DNA of 64,000 nt from Apoda limacodes. Lineage: Eukaryota > Arthropoda > Insecta > Lepidoptera > Limacodidae. The stretch spans positions 24,392,815 to 24,456,814 of the forward strand of contig OX291543.1 of the NCBI GenBank assembly GCA_946406115.1, given 5' to 3'. Shown here one piece after another: positions 14,250 through 26,477 of this stretch (positions are counted from its first letter, which is position 1; each line of letters begins with the position of its first letter). A model generated the notes under the pieces. The model worked only from the letters and a program-made list of their open reading frames with translations, did no database searches and was not told where the DNA came from. Made by a program: the position numbers and the translations under genes.

Positions 14250-15300
14250 GGACGGAGCTCTCAAGGTCGATTTTGGTTTACCTTTCGTCCTTATGTCCAT
14301 CAACAAAATCAAGGTTGACAGTTTGTGAACTAGGGCAGCGTACCTGCTGAATACTGCTGATACTCAGAATACCTAGACGAAATTCGCTGAAGGTCATCCA
14401 GGTATACGCGCCGACCTCGACACACCGAGAAGACTAGGTAGAGGAGATGTATAAATTTCTAAATACACTCTTAAAATTCATTACAATGTCGTGTGGGGTA
14501 TTTTAACGCAAAACTTCGCAAATAAAGTGAAAACTTACGGAACTTCAAAGTTCAACTTCATGGAGAAGGAAATTCTCTACATGATGAATCCTTCTTTAAG
14601 AAGCGCGCCCAGAGGAAGTGGACCACTCCGGATGGTTGTACGAAGAATGAGATCGATTTTATCATGTCGACGAAAAGGCAAGTGTTCAATGATGTCTCTG
14701 TGATCCACACGGCCGAAATTGGCAGTGAACAAATAGTAAGAGGCACGTTGTACTTAACCTTAAGGTCGAGAGGTCTCGGCTGATAAAGTCTACGCTCTGA
14801 TCTACAACTAACCACGTACAAAACGTAGTAGACTATCAGTTCGAACTCCTTTAGTTCCTAAAAAAAGGGCGACAGTGGACGATACAAACGTGTTTGTGTG
14901 TTGGTCAGTTCCAAACTTTATGAAGCCCACCGTCCAAATGGAACGAAAATATTCTTGGACCAAACTCTAAAACTCATGAAAATAAGTCGAATGCTTAGAT
15001 TGCAATCTTCGGATGATGCATTATCATATCGGCAGCTCAAAAGAAAGTATATAAATTATTTGCTTACGTCAAACGTCTCTTTTATACCCTGTGTCTTAAA
15101 TACTGAGACTTACCTGGTAGCTTTAAGCCTTATAAGAAAGCTCAAGGTCTTTCAGCGGGCGTTTGAAATAGAGTTATGTGATTAAATCAATAATCCGTTT
15201 TTATGTAAGATTTTGAGATCTAGATATGCAGAAGCAAAGAAAATAAGGTCTGTAGAAGTGTGCATACAAATACTGCGATCGGGTCCGAGCTTCTAAAACG
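14250..15300 (+). mobile_element. RTE-like non-LTR retrotransposon endonuclease remnant
   Basis: Frame-shifting plus-strand translation gives parts of an apurinic-type endonuclease of RTE/CR1-like elements: VIQVYAPTSTH at about 14393, then FNFMEKEILYMMN, KKRAQRKWTTPDG, TKNEIDFIMSTKRQVFNDVS and a degenerate end of the domain by 14760. The linker with ISRMLRLQSSDDALSYRQLK follows at 14980-15050. Catalytic residues are partly recognisable, but frameshifts separate every block and the reverse transcriptase is absent, so it is an old truncated copy. Confidence 0.7.
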
Positions 15301-16162
15301 CAAAAAGGTACTCTTGTATAGAGATCGCTTAGGTACTTACTATTATTTTTGTACTATGGAACTCTACATATTCACCCGCCGTAAAACACTGAAATTTACA
15401 AAATTGACAACAACATAAGTAACACCTATTTGCTTTTTACAAGTGATTGTTTGCCAAGACTGTTATATAACAGCGTTCTACATATGGGACAGAACATTTT
15501 TAGCACCTATTAATAGAAGTTACGTATGGTATACGTACCGCTGTTGGCGTTCTACGCTGAAGGTCATCGTATGAGTAGTGTCTACAGTAAAACTATTTTC
15601 AGAATTGAATGGAAAACGGTTAACAGTAACGAAACGAAATGAAATGGTGGATCTAGTATTTGTAAATCTAGTTTTTTTTGTAGACAATGAACTCTGTGGA
15701 TTTATCGTATTATATATAAATATTGTTATTAAGTACAAGGCTTACCCAAAACAAGCAGTCTGAGAACATGGGGGTCATGAACCCAAAATCATCTATACAA
15801 AATTGACCGATACCGGTGCCGACGGCTGAGTACATACCCTACCCCAAAATGTTTCCAATGACTTTTCTAATATTATAGAGTTATTAAAAAATAAGGTATA
15901 TATGTCTATAAAGCAGCAGTTTTGAAGAATTCTGGGTTTCACCTAATTACTAATCTGTGGTTATTTGTGCTCTGAATTAGGTTTTGTTAAAAATTTTTGA
16001 AAAAAACCTCTAATAGGAAATGATATTTAACCTGGAAAATGCAGACAAAAGACAAATAATTAGAGGCAAAAGTGGTAGCTGGAAAACAACACACTAGTGT
16101 GCACTAGGTACTGAACCTGAGCTGCCGGTCATCATCAAGTGGTTAACACGTTATGATGCTGA
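15301..16162. other. Intergenic, no gene recognised
   Basis: Short frames at 15520 (minus) and 15578 (plus) overlap antisense and show no motif. Confidence 0.45.
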
Positions 16163-16691
16163 AATCTAATACCTTTAAACGAGTAATTCTTGTATATATG
16201 TATATCTCGACATATATAATTCTACTGTACGTGTGTATCTGCACTTCTAAACGGTTGAACCGATTTGAACGATTTTTTTTGTATGCGTTTGGGTGGCGCC
16301 CTGGATGGCTTAGATTTACAAATCAGCCCGGCAGATGACGCTGCAGTCGGTATCATGCAGGACAACGTCTGTGCGGTCAGCTAGTCTATATAGATTTATA
16401 ATCTCAATCTCGGAAACGGCTCCAACGATTTTCATGAAATTTGGTAGGTATGCAGGGGGCATTCGGTGGCGATAAATCGATCTAGCTAGGTTTCATTTTT
16501 AGAAAACGTCATTTTATCGTGTTTTCGGGCAATGATAAACTGAAAAATATAACTCTTCCTCACATCTATTGGCGAGCAGTAATGCTATTATTATTTTTAC
16601 CGACACAATAACACTTAAACTACTTGACAATAGATGGCGTTGTAAAAAAAGCGAGCGAAGCTCGGTCCTCCAGGTCCCAGGTACCTACTCT
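16163..16691 (+). repeat. Interspersed repeat, copy 1
   Basis: It begins CTAATACCTTTAAACGAG, contains CTCGGAAACGGCTCCAACGA and TTCATGAAATTTGGTAGGTA, and ends GCGAAGCTCGGTCCTCCAGG. The same order of phrases occurs inverted at 39512-39880. A segment at about 16205-16380 is absent from the other copy and may be an insertion. Confidence 0.7.
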
Positions 16692-17009
16692 AAATTTAAT
16701 AGAAAAAATATAAAGAAGCCAGTAAACTTTTTTATTCTTATTATGTATGTTGACCCTCCTGCTTCCACAGTCGTAATAGAGTCATCATTATTAGATTACA
16801 ATCGAAGTTGAAGCGACCTATAAAAATTCGGCAACATGGGCGCAAAACACTTTACGCTCTTAATCGCGTGTTTTGTTCAGAGCACACGACGACTTCAGGA
16901 TTCAAGATTGAAAGGCCTAAATTTTAAAACTTAGGTTAGTAGAAGTGTTATCAGGGCTCTAACCTGCTAAAATTCAATCCAGACGCCTCAAACATAATTT
17001 CTTTTTTTC

Positions 17010-17300
17010 AGAGTTCCGTAACTGAAAAGGAAACCCTAAAGCCCTTTGTTGTCCGTCTGTCTGTCAAGACCCCTTTTTTCACGTTAAGGTATCAAGTAGA
17101 AATTAATAAAATCAAGCTTCTTAGTCGACGCAATAAAAAAATAGGCCATTTTTGTCACATATTTTATGGCAATCACAAATAAATCAAAACCAATGGGGTC
17201 CGTACTGGAATCAAGAAATTTCACACGAAGCAGGGTCTTACATTACAAATATAGAAAAAAACACCCAAATTCGTCAATTTATAATTATAACACATTAAAA
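17010..17300 (-). repeat. SINE-like lepidopteran repeat, diverged copy
   Basis: It has GAGTTCCGTAACTGAAAAGG and GTCCGTCTGTCTGTCAAGAC, the same landmarks as 56888-57355. Confidence 0.5.
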
Positions 17301-17373
17301 AAAATGATCGTCCGTTTGTCTGATAAGACCCTTCTACTCAAGAACGTGTGGAATGGAAATTAATATCAAAGGC

Positions 17374-20300
17374 CAGGTGGTGCACTTGCACCCCTTGGGA
17401 ATCTCGGGATCAACAGGAATTATTGAAATAAAAAGCCGTCTGTTGGAAATCATTTTTTTATTCACAATAATTAGTAGGCAGTAATTACACAATTCTCATT
17501 TAAAAAGCAACTGCAGCCGGCGGGGTTTTTGACAGAGTTAATGACGTTTTCTATAAAGTTATCTTTATTGTCCTTGGTTATCTTGCCTCGGTAGACACTT
17601 AACAAACATAATCCAGATCGTCGCTCTTCACCTGTTGTGGACCTATTCCAAGTTTTAACTCTTCTCAGTGTGCTCAAAGATCTTTCTATTGTGCACGTTG
17701 TGACGGGTAGACTAAGGCCAATCTTGATCGCTTCTGCTACCGAAGGAAAGAAATCTTTTGCCTCGTCGATGTAGTCTATAAAATGTTTTCATATCGATCA
17801 ACTCCACTGATATCATTTGCCGCTGGCTGTGGACATTTCCAAATTTCAAACCAAGTCGTGATTTCTGAAATAAAATTAGGTAAAAGATCGCCATACAAAT
17901 TTTCAATGTCTTTTGCAGCTCTAAGAGATTCTTCTTTACTGAGGCGTTTTATTATTTTTGGGTGTTGTTGTAACAGAGAAAATGTTTTTTTTATGTATTT
18001 CAGATAATCTGTCTTTTAAAGAAGAAATGATCGAATCAAGGTAAGGGATGTATAAAGCTCTTCTGTAAAATTCTTCAACGTTTTCGGATGGGTGGTTCGA
18101 TCGATGAGCCTGTCGTTTCGTAACTCGTTGGCATTTAATCTCAATTTTAAGGTCTTCGCAACTTTGTTTAGCTTCTCCAAATATAGCAGTAAATTCCTGC
18201 GATGCGTTTTGTCTGTGACCCTCTATTATTTTAGTGAGTTTGCAAATGTGGTCATTCACTGAATTAATGTCAAAATCCACTTGTTGCACTGGTTGCACTG
18301 GTTGCAGATAGTCTCAAGTTTTGCCGAGTAAGAAGCAATAATATGCAATGCCACAATAAAATTTGTGGTGGTCAAAGCAGTGCGCAGTTGGTAAGCTCTA
18401 ACCTTTGTCTTAGAATTAGTGGCTTGATCTTCTGAGAGGTCTTGTAATGCTTCTACAATTTTGGTGAAATTTTGCAGACCATCTGGTTTCGCAAAACAAG
18501 GGAATATTTGGAATTTTTTTACGCCGTTAAATGCTGTCTCTAAAAAACGTTATAGTTTCCTTAATCATTCCAGCAGTATCTTATTTCACTCAAATTATTT
18601 AAATCATTGACAACAAGATTTAATATGTGACTAGCACAGTGGAAATACTTTGCTTTGGGATATTTATCATTAATTATTTTCTGAACTCCACCAACATGTC
18701 CAGGCATCGTGGAGCATCCATCATACCCTTGCCCAACCATTTTGTTGAGATCTAAACCACATTATGTTAAAAAAGATATTATAACTTCAGAAATCGATGC
18801 AGCATCTAATTTTTGAAGAGGTCTGTACCCCAAAAATTCTTCAAGTATTACGTAACTGTATTTCGTTTGGTCAAACTTGACGTATCTTATGCCCATTGAA
18901 AGCTGTTCAGTCCCGCTTATATCCGCTGTCTCGTCAGCCAAGATTGAAAAGTATGCCGCTTCTTTTGCTTCATCAGTAATGGTTTCACGAAGAACATCAG
19001 CACAGGTTTCAATAATTTCGTTTTGTACTTGATGGGATACATAGAGGGCATTTTTCGAACCAGTCGCAAAGTGGTCTTTTAAAACCGTATCTCCTGCCTC
19101 AACTCGGAAATGTAGTAAGTCTTTGAAAACTGACCCATCTTCTGTTTTTCCTCAAAGGGGTGAATCATGCGTAGCACAAAATAAGACCTAAGATATAATG
19201 GGTTGACGTTTTTTCTGTTTTCTGAAATTTTCCTTTGATATTCAGTATCAATCTGTTCATAAATGTCTTTTTTTTTCTTTGCATGATTTCCAGAAAATTT
19301 TTAGAACGTGTAACCGATTCACGATGCCACTGGCTATTTGCATTAGAATTTCGCACCCTCATGAAATTTTTGATATTTTTTGCATGGCCGAACGATAAAT
19401 GGCCCCTGAGTACTGCCTCGATGAATTTATGCGGGAAATAGTACACATGTACGGTAAAGTGGTCCTCTAGCCTGAGTAGAATAGGCTAACCAAGGGTATG
19501 CTGTGAGCCACTCGTGGCGAAATGCACGTTGTTGTGTTTAGTTTTTATGATCGATGTCCTGCGGAGGTTTCCACGCTGTTTCGAGCACTTTAAACCGTAT
19601 TTCATCACTGATAGGTACGTTAGAATACAGATATAAACCCACATCATAAATATTAACTAAAGTTTGTTGTGTTGTTAATTCAGTTTTACTAGTACTTTGC
19701 TGTGCCGAAGTACTTGGACAATCTTTAGCATTCAACTGTTTTCAATCTTTTTTTATCTTGCAGAAAAATCGCTTTATGTCACTCATATTTTATGACAAAA
19801 TTATAATTATTTCTACTTTGATAATAAAGAAAAGAAACACACGTTAGCTCACTTGTCATTGCTTGCTTGCACTGATTAATTAATTACGGCGCGCACGGAC
19901 ACTGACTAATTAGCTCGCTCCTGCACATGTAATCAAGTCAAGCAATCATTCTTGACCTATTGGACTGTATGAACTAACTATCTATATATTTTTGAAATTA
20001 AAATACGGCAACACTATAACAACACTAATCTATGAAAACGAATATGGCAGGAACTATTAATTTTTCATACGAATGCACTGTGCACTGAAGATAACTATTA
20101 GTCACTACTCGCGATTTTTTCACTCGGAACGAACTGTTCGAACTTCAATCGAAAACTGACTGACTTGGAACGCGACCTAACCCCCTTATATGCATATCAA
20201 AATGTAAGGAAGGTTCCAGATTCCCAAACGTTGTCGAACGTAGCTCTGTCCCTGTCATCTATAATCTATGTCTCTTTCACATTTATGAACTTTCTAGTTC

Positions 20301-20718
20301 ATTCGCGATTGACTTTGACCAGAGTCGGTCTCTTTCGCACTGCTTAGAAACTGTATTGCGCTTTCTCTGTTAAGTTCATCCCATTTATGCTAGTGCTATC
20401 TCGTGTGGAGTAGCGGTACTTTAAAGGGTGCGTTCAGAGAAGTAATGGAAATCGATTAATATCGATCCCGGTACTCCTGGCCCACCAACTTAGAAATTTT
20501 AAATTTCGATCGTCGCGAACAAATAGGTGTGAGCCGTGAGGACTGGGTACCTTATTTAAAATATTCAGAAATATTATAGTCTAATAATAGTCAGAAATTT
20601 ATAATGTCTTGAACATAAAATAAACCGGGCTTCAGATGTTTCCGACTAAAAGTTCATTTTTTTATTAACAATCATAATACGGCGAAGATTGTAAGAAAAC
20701 TAAAATCTGCACCACCTG
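17374..20718 (-). mobile_element. Decayed hAT transposon (TTF-finger/DUF4371 transposase type)
   Basis: The element starts CAGGTGGTGCA and ends in its reverse complement (11 bp). Minus-strand coding between about 19790 and 17471 is recognisable as a transposase of the zinc-finger MYM/P52rIPK-like hAT group. A TTF-type finger region (HEWLTAYPWLAYSG at about 19460) is followed by helical DUF4371-like segments, including 19446-19165 and 18298-17936. The C-terminal dimerisation region reads STLRRVKTWNRSTTGEERRS (17677-17600), then the stop at 17471 and AATAAA at 17462-17457. Many frameshifts make it inactive. No matching 8-bp target duplication was found next to these ends, so the exact borders are uncertain. 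Confidence 0.75.
17471..19790 (-). pseudogene. hAT transposase pseudogene
   Basis: This is the transposase of the surrounding hAT element, broken into at least five frames. Surviving open pieces are 19735-19538 (serine/threonine-rich N-terminus, then a KVLETAWKPP motif), 19446-19165, 18298-17936 and 17677-17471. The C-terminal piece with ERRSGLCLLSVYRGKI is the hAT dimerisation signature. The DDE catalytic residues cannot be assigned because the central part is too frame-shifted. Confidence 0.75.
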
Positions 20719-23700
20719 GAAATTATTTCTGCCGGCGCCCATGGCCATAGGACACCTGTAACGAAACGACGCTACCCCATCTAATTTGATTTGTCTAAAG
20801 TATTCATTATTGAGTAAAAGTTTTATATGGAGTTGTTAAAAACTCAAAATTAAGTGAGATCGATTAATTAATCTGGAAATTGCATGAAGTTCTACCAGTT
20901 TTAATATTGGATGTGTCAGATCGGTCATTGGTCACACATTAGGTACACCCTATCGGCACTATGCCAGATAGGTACGTAGGACAGATAGCAGGGTTTCACT
21001 AAAATAGAAAACTGCTTTGATACCCACTTCTTTAATATTGCCGCAGATAAAATCCGGTATAAAATAAATGCGGTGAAAATTACTTAGTTTAATATTTTTA
21101 TTCCAACAATAAATTAATATTATAAATGCGATACTGGGTAGGTTTAAGCTGTTTGTTTGTTCTTTCTTTACGGACAGACGGCGTATCCAATTAAGCATAA
21201 ATTTGGGACAGGAATAAGTGAAGAGAGGGAGAAGGAACCATGTTACGGTACCGTTTTTATGCCGAAAAATTCAAAAGTATACACAGGAACTATAGCCGAG
21301 TTCGACGTGGACGAACTATAATAGCTACAGTTATCCCATTGACACCAGGTAGATAAGTGTCCTCTTTTTGTGACGTAAAATACCAATACTAAAGAAATAG
21401 TAGGTAGCTAAGTTTCTTTGTTTGTGTATGAACAAACCCATGACCGAATTGTTAGAAATCCCTTGGAAAAAGTTTTAATTATGCATAGGTACCACGACCT
21501 ATTGAGCAAGGTTTACTTCTTCTGCGTGACCTTTTACACCTTATAGGCAGGTTATCTCCGAATACTAGGCACCTACAGTGCTGCAGCGATCTTGTGTTGC
21601 AGGAGAACGGATAGAGATTTAGTAGGTAGGCTATATAAGACGTAGCTATTAGCGGGTTTCCATCAGTATAGATACAAAAAAAAAATAAGATAATTACACC
21701 GCCTTCAAAAACCCACCAAAAAGTTAAAAAAAACCTTCATGGAACATTAAGCTAGTTGTTTTCTTCTCCTTGAAGTCGAATGCCAAAAATTTGCAGCCAA
21801 GATTAATAAAATTAATGCATCTAGTATTACAAGCGTCCGTAGGCTACGGTGACCGCTTAATATTAGGTGGGCCGTGCGCCTTTTGGCCACCTTAGTGGTA
21901 TAAAAAGGGTACTTTCGTCACCCATATGCAACACTCTTAGAAAGTGACTGGCATACTTGATAAGTACGTAATCTATTTTAGTATGTATTTAATTTTAACT
22001 CTACGCACTTTTGACGATAAGCCAACTATAGTAAACACCATCATTCATTAAGTTTGTCATATAGGTCGAGGTATATATAGTACGTTATCTTTATAAAACA
22101 AAATTTCCATATTTTATCTGATTATGTTAACATTACAATTTCTTTTATCAATGATTACCTGCCTACTAGGCCTAGCTTATATTCTCGGGAAATTCGATTA
22201 GGTAAGGTATTTTTTTTCCTAAATATCAAAATGATACAACTTGTAAACATTTTCTCACATGATTCTGGTTTTTCTTGTACTAATCCTTATTAAATTAAAA
22301 TGGGACCAATCTGTGGATTATTCCTTCCCTATACGTAAAAATATTCCAAATCGGTTTATGAATGACGGAGTTCTGAGGCAACAAACATAAAAAAAAAACT
22401 AAAAAACAAACCACTGGACTATTTTGTTTAAATTCTTTTTAGATCTAAGTCATGACGTGGCGTATCGATTGATGTTGTAACGAGACAAATTGGTCCCTTG
22501 CTTCTTGAGATATCGAGGAGCGAAAAAAACCTAACCTACATGCATAAATATAGGCACACACACACACACGCCGAGACATAACTTTAAAAATGATGGCAAA
22601 CGAGTGTCCAGGTCTTAAAACGTAAAGAAAATGCAAATTTAGCGATTTCGATTTTCGGACCAATTTAATAATAACTACTAAGAGAAGTAAAAAATATTTC
22701 TAAAAGTAACATTTTTTTAGAGCATTTTAAAACAAGCTTGTATTTTAAAATGTTTTTTATTATTAAATTATTTTATATTTTTCAGTTGACTTTCAGTAAA
22801 AGTTTATCACTAACAACAGTTGACCCTTGTCGGTTCCTACAAAATTTGTTCAAGCACCACCAAACTTTTCCTAACCTATGCTACGTTATAACTCTTTAAA
22901 ATTGGCTTAGGTGGCTTGTTTTCAACTTTTCTAGTTTTTCCACCGCTAGAATTAGGGTATAGGTTAATTTTAGTTAAGACGTGACACCGACAAGTCTTTT
23001 AGCCAGGCAGTGGCATACCATCTCCTCAAAGGAGATGAATACGAAAAAACTAAACCCTTACAGAAACACTCGTGTGTCTGTCCGTTTGCCACAGCCGAAT
23101 GGTGCAAATTCACTAGAATCTACTAGACCGATAAGGATGAAATTAAGTACACAGAATTAGGATAACTACATGTAACTTAAATAAATGAATTTAGAATATG
23201 AGGGCTAGAACAAACTAACTAACTAGAAAATTAACGGACAGAAAGTTATTGCTAAAAAAGGTATTGGTAGGCGTGCGACATACCAAATGAAAGGGCTTGT
23301 CGTGGGGGTCCCATATACAGATATATTGATTATTAAATTAATTGCTTGTTTTAGAAAATACATAAAAATTAATCAATCTGCCTTTTTTTATCCAAAACTA
23401 CTGAGCGTAAAGTTTTGCACAAAATACAGAAAATAGTTCTTTACTTAGAGATTACAAGAAAAAAAGAAGTCTATGGTTTTAAAATAAGATGGTAAAATTG
23501 TATCAATATTGTTGCATTAGATTTAGTATTTGTATTGTGGTACCTAATCTTACCTTTACCCGACTCGCACATAACCGTTTTTTAAATAAAACATAATTGT
23601 TACATACATAATAAAATATACCTAAAAAATAACAGCAACTACCTAGGTGGTATTACCATTGTATAAAAAATTAAATAATAATAAAATTATCATAAGATTA

Positions 23701-25290
23701 AATACGGCTCTGCGTAATAATACTTATAGGTGCTTATGGTATGTGTAATCTGTCCAGGTACCGGTCCCACGAAAGTCCGTTCCCACGACATAATTTTCTA
23801 TTAAATTAAGAATACTTGTATATGATTTTGACCCTAAAACCATTTTTTTAAAACTATATTGTATTACCTATCTGCCATAAGTAACCAGCGGAGCTTAAGT
23901 TAAGACGCAGAGGTGTGTTGAAGAGACAAATTTAATAAAAAAATGTTTTCAAATGGTGAGTTCATAGTCCTTTAATCATTATATTAAAATAGGTTTATGT
24001 TATATGATTCATTTTTAGGTGCAAAATTTGCGTTGTTTTGTACCGTAATTTAATAAAATCGGGTGCCGATAGACTGAAACAAAAAAAGGCTACTTCCAGT
24101 CAATCTATATAATTTGTGCATCCTGTTTTAGAGTTGAGATGATTTATTACATTCTATTGTATATAAGTATGCTATGCTCTATATTTTTATCTATAACTCT
24201 ATTAATTTCTGATTAAACCTACGTCCAGTCTTCGACCGCAAAAGTAAGCTGTACAAAAATTATAGGTGAGAGATCTTGTATAAGAAAACGGTGGCCGAAA
24301 TGCAGGTAATATCGCCTAGTACACAGGCCCTTAAAAAGACTAAGCGACCGAATAACTGGATATAGTTCCAGTCTCCGTTCACGATCTATATATAAAATAT
24401 ATCTGTAGAACCAGTTTGTGGGAGACATGTACATTAAAAATATTAACTAGAAACTAGAGGAGTGACTTTTCCTTTCTTTGTGTGTTCTCCCGCTTGTATA
24501 ATTGGTTATATTATGAGGATCTGTTTGAAGTGACACGCACGTCTACTTTCTACCATCGCATCGCTCGCCACTAACAGGAAATTTATCCTCACACCTGCGA
24601 GTGGTCACGCAAGGTTTCTATGAAAATTTCTACCGCAAATTCGTAGGTTGTTGAATAAATGTCCCTGGCTGCGTTTTTCCTAGGGATCACAGTATGCATA
24701 TCTTAAAAAAGGAAGTAAAAGAAATTTTTATAAAAAAAATAAAAACCGACTTCAAATCTTGACGAACTAAAACTAAAAAGTTAAAAATAACTTTATTTTA
24801 TTAGTTTAAAGGAAAGAACATTAAATGACAAAACACAGAATTACTAATATTTAAGTACATAGTATCAATATATAATCAATTATTTTTGGAGTCGGTACCA
24901 GCGGCAGAAAGTTTATAAACCTAGAGTAATTTTGATTTCGGTTTTTCTTGACTTAGCAAGCTAGCACTGACTCCAAGAAAGTTTCTATTTTTTTCAAGTT
25001 ATGTGAGGATTAAATATACTCCATCGCTTGTAAGTTTTTTTCTTTGTTTTTTTTTGCCTTGGCTGGCAACATAGACATCGAGTACTGTAATCTGTCCCAT
25101 GGACTGCGCAATAGTCTCACAAAATTGGCCACACTTGGTTAGAAAGAGACAAAACGAACCTGTAGTCGCTTTTCTGTTTCAATCAACGTCCGCCATTTTG
25201 TTTGTTGATGTTCATTTAAACAAGTTCGAAAGAGACAAAAGAAATCGCAGTTTTACTTCGTCTGTATCACACTTTTACTACCATTTTTAT
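20719..25290. other. Intergenic, repeat scraps only
   Basis: I see no gene. It holds a fragment of a non-LTR 3' end at about 21815-21905 (CAAGCGTCCGTAGGCTACGG then GGTGACCGCTTAATATTAGG), a short (CA)n at 22556-22570, a GAAGTCGGTTAAAA-family tail inverted at 24741-24756, and several short frames without motifs. Confidence 0.5.
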
Positions 25291-25474
25291 GGTAGCAAAA
25301 GTGCAATAAAAATTTCGAACACAGCAGCAGTCTCTATGGGAGTCCCTCAGGGTTTAATTTTAGGTCCTTTTCTATTTCTTATTTACATTAATGATCTCTC
25401 ATATCATGTAAAAAACCATGTCATTATCTTATTTGTTGACAACAACCTCTTTATCTTTTAAAGTTAAGAGGCGA
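25291..25474 (+). mobile_element. Non-LTR retrotransposon RT, segment 1 of 3 (host of nested insertions)
   Basis: SNTAAVSMGVPQGLILGPF and LFLIYINDLSYHVKNHV, then ILFVDNNLFIF, are the PQG and FADD boxes of a CR1/jockey-like RT, with the usual FADD changed to FVDN. A frameshift at about 25452 restores F-K-V-K-R-R-Q-I up to the CAGATA target site. The reading continues at 32422. Confidence 0.8.
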
Positions 25475-25480
25475 CAGATA
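25475..25480. repeat. 6-bp target site duplication, left (CAGATA)
   Basis: Identical to 32422-32427. In the host RT both copies read Gln-Ile at the same place in the protein. Confidence 0.85.
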
Positions 25481-25491
25481 AGTAGAGGGGA

Positions 25492-25960
25492 TTCGTTGGT
25501 TCTGGCGCACTTCCCCCAACCGCAACCCCTCGCCTAAAAAAAGCTCACCAACTTTTTCCTGCTTTGTACGACTCGCGCTTGACCACTCTCAAGACATCGT
25601 TGGTTCTGGCGCACTACCCTCCAACCCCAACCCCTCACCTATAACTTTTCTACCCCGCACGACTCGCGCTTGACCACTCTCAAAACCACCCCTGTGTCTG
25701 GGGTGTGGCGACTCGCGCTTGACCACTCTCAAAACATCGTTGGTTCTGGCTCACTACCCTCCAACCCCAACCCCCCGCCTAAAAACTTTTCTGCCCCCCG
25801 CACCGCGCTTGACCACTCTCAAAACCACCCCTGTGTCTGGGGCTATGTCGACTCACGCAACCAACCCCTGTGTCTGGGGCTATGTCAACTCACGCAACCA
25901 ACCCCTGTGTCTGGGCTATGTCGACTCACGCTTGACCAAAACTACTGCGTGACGTCACAG
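25492..25960 (+). repeat. Terminal minisatellites of the left arm
   Basis: Two interleaved repeat types are present. Type A is about 90 bp, starting CGACTCGCGCTTGACCACTC and including TCGTTGGTTCTGGC and CCCTCCAACCCCAACCCC. Type B is about 33-37 bp, built on CCAACCCCTGTGTCTGGGGC and TATGTCGACTCACG. The shared core CGACTCRCGCTTGACCA recurs further in as a single decayed copy near 26180. The proline/threonine-rich open frames here are translations of the repeat, not genes. Confidence 0.85.
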
Positions 25961-26477
25961 TGGCTCCTGTGTATAACTTGTCTCTAGTTTTGTTATGTAA
26001 TTACATCATTATCGTAATGGGTTATCATGTTTTTCCCCGTTCATAATAAAGTTATTCCTATTTAATTACAATGATGTTGGTGGTGACATTCCAAAAACTA
26101 GTCCCCCGAGGGTGTATCTCAAGATTTTAGGGGTGTGTCCACTCACGCTTTACAAAAACTTAACCTGGAGACGTGTCGGTTCACGCTTGATATGACTTGA
26201 CATGTTATACCTACAGAAAACCTTCAATTCAAGTCGGTCGAAGTTTAAAGAGAAAAGCTGATAATAGTGTTAAAGATTTACAACTAGCATCGACGTCAAC
26301 ATGATGTGTTAAATATGTGATTTACAGGTTAACCAAAGATTCTATGCTCAGCACTTACGATCTAAGAAACACAAATAGAAATGTCTTATTCTTAATCATA
26401 ATTTATTTTATGTGTCTGTTATATCACTTGTGAAGTATTTATAGCATCAATTGAAGAATCAATACTATTTTATTATT

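Noticed and set aside
20718..20725. GGAAATTA as target duplication of the 3.3-kb hAT element (also at 17355-17362)
   Set aside because: It would leave 11 extra bases outside the left CAGG end and overlap the right end by one base, so the match may be chance.
25099..25290. N-terminal part of the 120-codon frame leading into the RT
   Set aside because: Only the part from 25291 resembles RT; the upstream residues match nothing and are probably flanking sequence.
25670..25987. Pro/Thr-rich ORFs (105 and 77 codons) and their mirror copies at 31913-32230
   Set aside because: They are translations of GC-rich minisatellite units in two frames, with no motif or splice context.
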